Assembly (NCBI RefSeq): GCF_026230105.1
Contig: NC_079474.1
Span: 27,604,294-27,668,293, forward strand
DNA length: 64,000 nucleotides
Reading direction: 5' to 3'
Origin: Diorhabda sublineata
Lineage: Eukaryota > Arthropoda > Insecta > Coleoptera > Chrysomelidae
The position numbers were made by a program, and so were the translations under genes. The notes beneath the pieces were generated by a model, which had not been told where the DNA came from, made no database searches, and saw nothing but the letters and a program-made list of their open reading frames with translations. Positions 61,110 through 64,000 of this stretch are shown here, piece by piece; the stretch's first letter is position 1, and the number at the start of each line of letters is the position of its first letter.

Positions 61110-62420
61110 GGAGTAGATCGATGACTCAGCTACTATCTACTAGAACAGGAGTAATGAAAGTAGTTCAAGACATCATTTCAATCACTGCAAACAGAGGATG
61201 CCCAAAATGGAGAGTCGCGTCCCCACTTATGTGGAGCTTAGAAGTAGACGAACTCTTATGCGGGTAGACTGAGATCGGCATACCATGTTAAGGATATGCA
61301 GACGACATAATCAACTACACAAAATAATGCTTTTAAAATACACCCTGTAACAGTTCAAAAAGGACTCAACAATACAAAAAGGTGGTGTCGATCGGTGGAG
61401 CTAAACGTCAATCCTAACAAGACCTACCTACCTAAACAGAGGGAAAATATCTAGGACTCACATTAGATAGTGAATTTCTCTGGAACAAACATGAAAAAAA
61501 AATAATCACGAAAGCCCTGATGGAGTGCAGAAACTTTACAGAGAGGAATTGGGCTGAACCCAAAGATATTACGGTGGATTGGTGGATGGCAATTATGAGA
61601 TCGATCATCACATATGGGGCAGTGGTTTGGGGTACTAGAACTAGTCTAAATACCACGAGGAACAATCTCTCAAAAGTACAAAGACTGGCCTGCTTATGTG
61701 CAACTGGGGCCGTGAAACCTTACTCAACAGCTGTACTAGAAGTGATTCTAAATCTTCCACCTCCCCACATAGTACTGGTAGTGAAAACATCACTTAGAAT
61801 GCTTAGAGACAGAATCATCAAAGAAAACCTGTTCCTAAGTAATGATCAACCCTGGAACATGCATCAGAACGGAAATTTTAGCTTTGAGAAAAACTGTTAA
61901 AGCTAATGGGATCAAAACAACATACAAGAAATAAACATAAATGCCAAATGGAACTGGAATAGAAGTGTACGGGCCCAGAACCAATCACTGTAAATGTCTC
62001 TAAAGAGGAACTATCGCAAATGGGAGATCATCATTCTGTCCCATAGTCAAGAAGCTATTAGAGCTCTAAGCTCCAATATCATAAAATCCAAACTCGTTTG
62101 GGATTGCCTAGAAAAATTAAACGAGCTACGTAAGAAAAACAAAATTACCCTACAATGGACACAACGGAGCGAAGGGAAATGAAATAGCTGATAAGCTACA
62201 GAACAATGGAAAAAAAACTGGAAAGGAAGGTAGATAAAAGCAATTATTGGATAACCTACAGGGGCTGAGATAGGCAAAGACAGTAGTTCTATCAGGGCAC
62301 TGTCGCCTCAAGAAACACCTGAAAACTTTAGACCTAGCAAATAATGCGGCGTGCAGATTTTGTTGCATAGAGGTCGAAACATCTATCCACATTCTCTCGA
62401 AGTGTTAAACACTAAGGAAC
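61110..62420 (+). mobile_element. RNase H-bearing non-LTR retrotransposon, C-terminal half
   Basis: Ordered plus-strand blocks: VVQDIISITANRGCPKWRVA then SPLMWSLEVDELL (reverse transcriptase motif 4), GYADDI at 61292-61309 (catalytic YADD intact), KYLGLTLDSEFLWNKH, IMRSIITYGAVVWGTRT, KVQRLACLCATGAVKPYSTA and VLEVILNLPPPHIVL (thumb). Then a ribonuclease H domain: LSHSQEAIRALSSN, where the catalytic Asp of the usual 'SDSQAA' is His, then SKLVWDCLEKLNELRKKNKI and NEIADKL after a frameshift. A C-terminal finger CRFCCIEVETSIHILSKC (Cx2C...Hx4C) closes it near 62400. Layout fits the I/R1/LOA group. Stops and frameshifts abound; dead. The 126-codon frame 61520-61900 is its longest intact piece. Confidence 0.82.
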
Positions 62421-62615
62421 TCCAGGGTATATATGAAATAGAAGACCAAGATCTCTGGTAATTAAAGCCATCCCACATTCTAGACTGTTTAAAAGGAGTA
62501 AGAATGATGGATCATCTGTAAACACTAAGTGTTCTCCAGTATCGCAACAAGAAAGGGAGACACAACAGATCCTTTGGGTCGCATTGTATACGAGACCAGA
62601 AATCCATACATACAA
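62421..62615. other. LINE 3' flank, no feature
   Basis: Probably 3' UTR of the LINE relic; no motif recognised. Confidence 0.35.
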
Positions 62616-62690
62616 GGTGTCCGTAGTGTTGTGGCTAAAGTACGAAGCTCACATGCAGGAGGTCCCAGGCTCAAGTCGCTCCCATTCTAT
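62616..62690 (+). repeat. tRNA-like segment (SINE head or tRNA pseudogene)
   Basis: A-box-like GTGGCTAAAGTAC at about 62632 and B-box-like GGCTCAAGTCGC at about 62668 with normal spacing and AGGAGGTCCCAGG between them. Acceptor-stem pairing is poor and there is no CCA-ready end, so a functional tRNA is unlikely. It is followed by a T-rich stretch. Most likely a tRNA-derived SINE remnant. Confidence 0.4.
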
Positions 62691-62724
62691 TTTTTATTTT
62701 TCTACTTAAGTAGTAATAATTATT

Positions 62725-63313
62725 GGTAATTATCTAAAAATCATCCCCCACCCTCTATCGACTTGGGTTTGTGGGGGGTAATAAGGAAAAGTTTACTGAA
62801 TACAAAAACAAATTATTCCAGTTGTCAGTCATCCCTTGTTAAATAAATAGAGAGAGTTAAAAAATAAAAATTTGACATTTTCGGAATTACGTGTGTTAAC
62901 AAATTATAAATTTTATTAGAAAATATTTAAACAAAAAATGCAGCTAAATAGTGAAAGTAATGTGTGAAAAATATATGAAACTAATTCAGTGGAATTATGA
63001 ACAATTATATTTGTTAATTGACGTAACCATATGTACTTATTATTTTATCATAGAAAAATACATATGGAAAAATTGAAAATTCAATAACAATTTTTTTATG
63101 GTAAAATAGGGTGCAAAAAGGATCAAGATTTGTTGTGGGGGAGAGGGGTGTTAAAAGAACACGGAAAGATGTTGTATAAATAGTGTTCTTGAGCAGAACC
63201 TAACCTAATTTAAAAACATTGACCGACGGCTAATTCCACCTTCCATATATTGTATATACCTCCCTCTAACCCCAAGTCGATAGGGGGTGGAAAATAATTT
63301 TTAGATAATTATC
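62725..63313. mobile_element. 0.59-kb MITE-like element with about 52-bp inverted repeats
   Basis: Left TAATTATCTAAAAAT...CTATCGACTTGGG (62727-62778) mirrors 63260-63311, roughly 40 of 52 bases. An 8-bp direct repeat TAATTATT flanks at 62717-62724 and 63314-63321, which with 2 extra bases per side would set the ends at 62725 and 63313. The interior has no transposase. An 8-bp duplication would suggest hAT-type mobilisation, but the flank is AT-rich and may match by chance. Confidence 0.7.
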
Positions 63314-63321
63314 TAATTATT

Positions 63322-64000
63322 TTTAGGTGGCTTTTATACATATCGAAAAGAAGAGTTCAATAACTGCGCAAATCCATCTATTGTTTTGTTGATTTGTTCT
63401 AATCTGGATTAAAACGTTCAAAATATTAATATAAAATATTTTGTAAAGAATATAGTTATAGTTTCTTCTAACGAAAAATTAAACTCAGTACTTGTTTGAG
63501 TTGTTGAAATCCTGTGAACGTAAAATATTTTCCAGAAATACATCATTTGTGAGTATACCTGAAAAAGAAATACTCCATTCAAAAGTGTAGTCAAGTATAT
63601 CTGAAAAAGACATTTTTGACAAACGTCCCTGTTAATTTGGCAATTCACCGTAAATCGATTTTAACTCGACCTAACATTTCCATTCCAAATAAATAATCAT
63701 TACCCGAAGGAACTCGAATAAGAACGTCACTGATGATAGAAAAAGTTGTCGAGTTTATAAATTTTTTGATGTCGTTCTAAACGAAATGAAAATGTGAGAA
63801 TAACCTTCTTATATGGGTCCATAATTGCGGTTATGGTGAATTAAAAAATGGAAACTATGAGATCACAGAAGATAAAATATACCAAGAGCAACAATAAAAA
63901 ATAAATTTTCGCGATGATCGTAACCGACCATTAAGATACCAATCTGAGTGTAAATGTTCGACCAATAAAGGAAATGCAACTGATAACGATGCACAAAATA
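63322..64000. other. AT-rich stretch to the window edge, no feature recognised
   Basis: A 76-codon minus frame at 63418-63648 has no family resemblance. No mannosidase exon seen. Confidence 0.45.

Overview
The window looks like AT-rich nuclear DNA from an insect. The evidence is one recognisable host exon with a proper splice donor, at least nine different mariner transposase remnants, several non-LTR retrotransposon tails, hAT, piggyBac, Tc1-type and Penelope-like pieces, long (TA)n runs, and a short TTAGG tract (the usual insect telomere unit). A beetle is plausible, but the order cannot be fixed from the sequence. Nothing bacterial or organellar is visible.

The only confident host gene is the first coding exon of a Golgi class I alpha-1,2-mannosidase (alpha-Man-Ia / MAN1A type) at 41920-42489, plus strand. 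It ends at a GAG|GTAAGT donor. No later exon was recognised in the remaining 21.5 kb, so everything to the right edge is best read as a very long first intron. The left 41.9 kb is intergenic DNA or intron of an unseen gene.

Layout. 1-5.6 kb: LINE tail, AT microsatellite, and a LINE 3' end carrying a 133-bp tandem triplication. 6-13.4 kb: two mariner relics, a 587-bp terminal-inverted-repeat (TIR) element, and a 1.48-kb foldback element with about 0.5-kb arms. 15-29.4 kb: mariner, LINE, piggyBac and Tc1-type remnants. 29.8-31 kb: Penelope-like GIY-YIG endonuclease fragment with a hammerhead-like fold beside it. 33.6-39.9 kb: three mariner relics, one split by a LINE. 41.9-42.5 kb: mannosidase exon. 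43.6-46.2 kb (in the intron): a hAT deletion derivative with an 8-bp target duplication, a THAP-domain relic, and a 962-bp mariner with TA duplication. 48-57 kb: LINE tail, 465-bp Tc1/mariner-superfamily element, another mariner. 57.4-59 kb: two related solo-LTR-like sequences. 61-63.3 kb: RNase H-bearing LINE relic, tRNA-like segment, and a 0.6-kb TIR element.

The mobile elements are almost all broken by stops, frameshifts or deletions, so the window records successive insertions into a gene-poor region and a large intron. I found no convincing new multi-gene system. The most noteworthy structures are the foldback element, the tandemly amplified LINE tail, the Penelope/hammerhead-like pair, the solo LTR pair, and several TIR elements whose ends can be defined at or near base level.
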